Translations under genes and position numbers: made by a program
In this document: one piece after another, positions 5,685 to 6,799 of the stretch
Layout of the letters: the number at the start of each line of letters is the position of its first letter
Numbering within the stretch: the first letter of the stretch is position 1
The notes under the pieces: model-generated
Told to the model about the DNA's origin: nothing
What the model saw: only the letters and a program-made list of their open reading frames with translations
Database searches by the model: none
From: Candidatus Dormiibacterota bacterium
Lineage (GTDB): Bacteria > Chloroflexota > Dormibacteria > Aeolococcales > Aeolococcaceae
DNA: 6,799 nt
Direction of reading: 5' to 3'
Assembly: GCA_019234035.1 (NCBI GenBank)
Contig: JAFALX010000119.1
Coordinates: 1-6,799 of the forward strand

Positions 5685-6604
5685 CCAGCCGGCGTCGGCG
5701 AGGGCGTCAGTGCCGGGGCTCCAACGCAGGGGTCGGCGCCGGCGTCCTTGAGGTACACGTGGATCTGCCCGGAGGTGCAGTCCTGCGCGACCGCGGTGAA
5801 CAGGGAGGTGGCGAACCAGCCGGGGCGATCCTGCACCGTGTACGGGTTGGGCGCCGCGACGAGGATGTGGCGCACGCTCCACGTCGTCGCGGTCTGCGCG
5901 TAGAGCTGGATGATGTCGTAGCCGCCGGAGTCGTGGATCGGCGCCTTCGTGTACGCGCCGGCGGCGAGCTCGTGCACGGTGGCGGCGAAGGTCTGATCGC
6001 CGTTGCTCAGATCCTGCGCGGACAGCGCTCCGAGATCACCGCCCTTGGACGCGGTGCCGTTGTCGTCCGACTCCTGCGTCGCGGTCTGCGCGAAGTCGGC
6101 GCCGCCGGCGAGCGTCTGCTCGATCATCGCGGCGCGCTGCTGCGCGAAACGATCCTCGACGCGCTGCTCGTTGCCCTGCGAGCGGATCTCGTCCTCGAGC
6201 TGCGGGATGGAACCGCCGGCCGACGCGAGCTGCGTCTGCAGCTGACTCATGCCGCCAACGGACTGCGCATCCTTGGCGACCTCGGCCTGGACCTCCTTGT
6301 CCGTGATGGCCTGACCCAGTGCTGCGGCCTCCTGCGCGATGACCGCATCGAGAATGAGGCTGCGGAGCACGTCGGCCCGCACGCCGGTCGTCATCGCCGG
6401 GTCCGCGCTGGGGCCGCCGGCCTGGTGGATTGCGGTTGTCGTGCTCTGCAGGCGCGTGTTGAACGCGGCGAGCGTGATCACAGCGCTGCCGACGCGCGCG
6501 ACAGGAGTTGTCGGGTTCGGCGTGGAGCTTGCGGCGCTGCCGCAGCCCGCGAGGGCGGCGGCGCAGACCGGGACGAGCCACAACCGCCACTTCCGGGAGG
6601 ACAC
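5681..6604 (-). CDS. SurA/PrsA-like foldase lipoprotein with rearranged parvulin domain
   Basis: This 307-residue protein starts at GTG 6604 with a signal peptide ending in lipobox LAGC (18-21), so Cys21 should be lipid-anchored and the protein faces outward. Residues 35-112 look like a SurA N-terminal chaperone domain: VARVGSAVITLAAFNTRL, then a helical stretch RSLILDAVIAQEAAALG and DKEVQAEV. Residues 160-234 match the body of a parvulin prolyl isomerase: LAGGADFAQTATQESDD, SKGGDLGALS, and GGYDIIQLY at the end. Two things are odd. The first parvulin strand, HILV, is absent before this block and appears after it (VRHILV, 244-249). The GYHII signature has Asp230 for the His. It may be a folding chaperone with weak or no isomerase activity. 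A Thr/Pro-rich tail (299-307) closes it. No ATG is available near the signal peptide, and an in-frame TGA lies just upstream. It overlaps thpR by 4 nt. Confidence 0.85.
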   Translation of the reverse strand: MSSRKWRLWLVPVCAAALAGCGSAASSTPNPTTPVARVGSAVITLAAFNTRLQSTTTAIHQAGGPSADPAMTTGVRADVLRSLILDAVIAQEAAALGQAITDKEVQAEVAKDAQSVGGMSQLQTQLASAGGSIPQLEDEIRSQGNEQRVEDRFAQQRAAMIEQTLAGGADFAQTATQESDDNGTASKGGDLGALSAQDLSNGDQTFAATVHELAAGAYTKAPIHDSGGYDIIQLYAQTATTWSVRHILVAAPNPYTVQDRPGWFATSLFTAVAQDCTSGQIHVYLKDAGADPCVGAPALTPSPTPAG

Positions 6605-6612
6605 CGGGGCCG

Positions 6613-6618
6613 AGTGTA
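6613..6618 (-). promoter_or_regulatory. -10-like box TACACT upstream of the foldase gene
   Basis: Read on the - strand, TACACT is followed by 8 nt and then the GTG start, the spacing of a leaderless mRNA. No Shine-Dalgarno is visible before the GTG. The -35 position would fall near 6636-6641, inside the IS630 end rather than in native DNA, and has no good TTGACA match. Confidence 0.35.
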
Positions 6619-6630
6619 TCCAGGGCGGAG

Positions 6631-6799
6631 CTAGTGCAGTGACTCAGAGGAACGAGGGCCATTCGCGCGACGCAAGATCTGCTCTGGCGTCTTCACCCAG
6701 GCAAACGGCCGGCACTCATCGTTCCAGCGATCGAGGAAGCCGTGGATGGCCCGCTTGAGGTCGGCGACGCTGGCGAACACGCCGCGTTTGATGGCGCGG
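6631..6799 (-). CDS. IS630-family transposase, C-terminal end (5' partial)
   Basis: The last 55 codons of a gene entering from the right edge end at TAG 6633-6631. Read on the - strand they give AIKRGVFASVADLKRAI, then FLDRWNDECRPFAWVKTPEQIL and a short unconserved tail (SSESLH). The pattern GVF.SV.DL..AI..(F/Y)L...N...PF.W.KT...IL is the characteristic C-terminus of IS630/Tc1-mariner-type DDE transposases. The DDE residues lie outside the window, so whether the gene is intact cannot be told. It reads toward the foldase gene and stops 26 nt before its start codon. Confidence 0.85.
   Translation of the reverse strand, partial: RAIKRGVFASVADLKRAIHGFLDRWNDECRPFAWVKTPEQILRRANGPRSSESLH
6632..6650. 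mobile_element. Possible IS630 terminal inverted repeat at a TA dinucleotide
   Basis: IS630-type elements insert at TA, and the transposase stop often lies in or beside the terminal repeat. The stop TAG here contains a TA at 6632-6633, followed inward by GTGCAGTGACTCAGAGG, so the element edge is probably at or just left of this TA. The other end of the element is outside the window, so the repeat cannot be matched to its partner. An alternative TA lies at 6617-6618. Confidence 0.35.

Noticed and set aside
5685..5882. A 66-residue N-terminal extension of thpR
   Set aside because: It lies wholly within the foldase coding region in another frame, and the family N-terminus begins exactly at GTG 5684.
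5759..6634. A 291-codon + strand frame opposite the foldase gene
   Set aside because: Antisense shadow: the - strand frame has a signal peptide, lipobox and parvulin motifs, and this one has none.
1..6799. CRISPR arrays, tandem repeats, tRNA or rRNA genes
   Set aside because: I found no regularly spaced repeats and no tRNA- or rRNA-like segments on reading both strands; almost all sequence is explained by the listed genes.

Overview
This is a high-GC, gene-dense bacterial window with two converging gene groups. The + strand carries four genes: a cystathionine gamma-lyase/synthase-family PLP enzyme cut by the left edge, the homodimeric-type pyruvate dehydrogenase E1 (aceE), a secreted lipoprotein esterase of the PHB-depolymerase/feruloyl-esterase type, and a GNAT acetyltransferase. 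The - strand, read from the right edge, carries the C-terminal end of an IS630-family transposase, a SurA/PrsA-like foldase lipoprotein, and a 2H-fold RNA 2',3'-cyclic phosphodiesterase (ThpR/LigT). The two groups meet at stop codons separated by only 8 bp.

The organism looks like a high-GC, probably monoderm bacterium, such as an actinomycete or a relative in Chloroflexota or Dormibacterota. This rests on four things: strong G/C bias at third codon positions, an AceE of actinobacterial flavour, two lipobox lipoproteins (including a membrane-anchored foldase), and TANNNT -10-like hexamers placed as for leaderless mRNAs. The lineage is inference; no taxonomic marker is present.

Layout: 2-727 PLP enzyme; 728-901 intergenic with inverted repeats that could form a pseudoknot, then a -10-like box directly before aceE; 902-3583 aceE; 3584-3709 intergenic with two hairpins and a clear Shine-Dalgarno; 3710-4624 esterase, overlapping the GNAT gene (to 5106); 5115-5684 thpR, overlapping the foldase gene (5681-6604) by GTGA; 6631-6799 transposase end.

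Most of the region is ordinary metabolism and envelope housekeeping, and I see no clear new defence or mobile system. The points most worth checking are: (1) the foldase has its HILV strand after the rest of the parvulin domain instead of before it, and has Asp at the usual second catalytic-site His; (2) an IS630 end lies about 27 bp upstream of that foldase's start codon, so the region upstream of its -10 box is IS-derived; (3) the GNAT acetyl-CoA loop has Trp where a Gly is expected. No intergenic stretch exceeds 300 bases, and I saw no tRNA, rRNA or CRISPR array.
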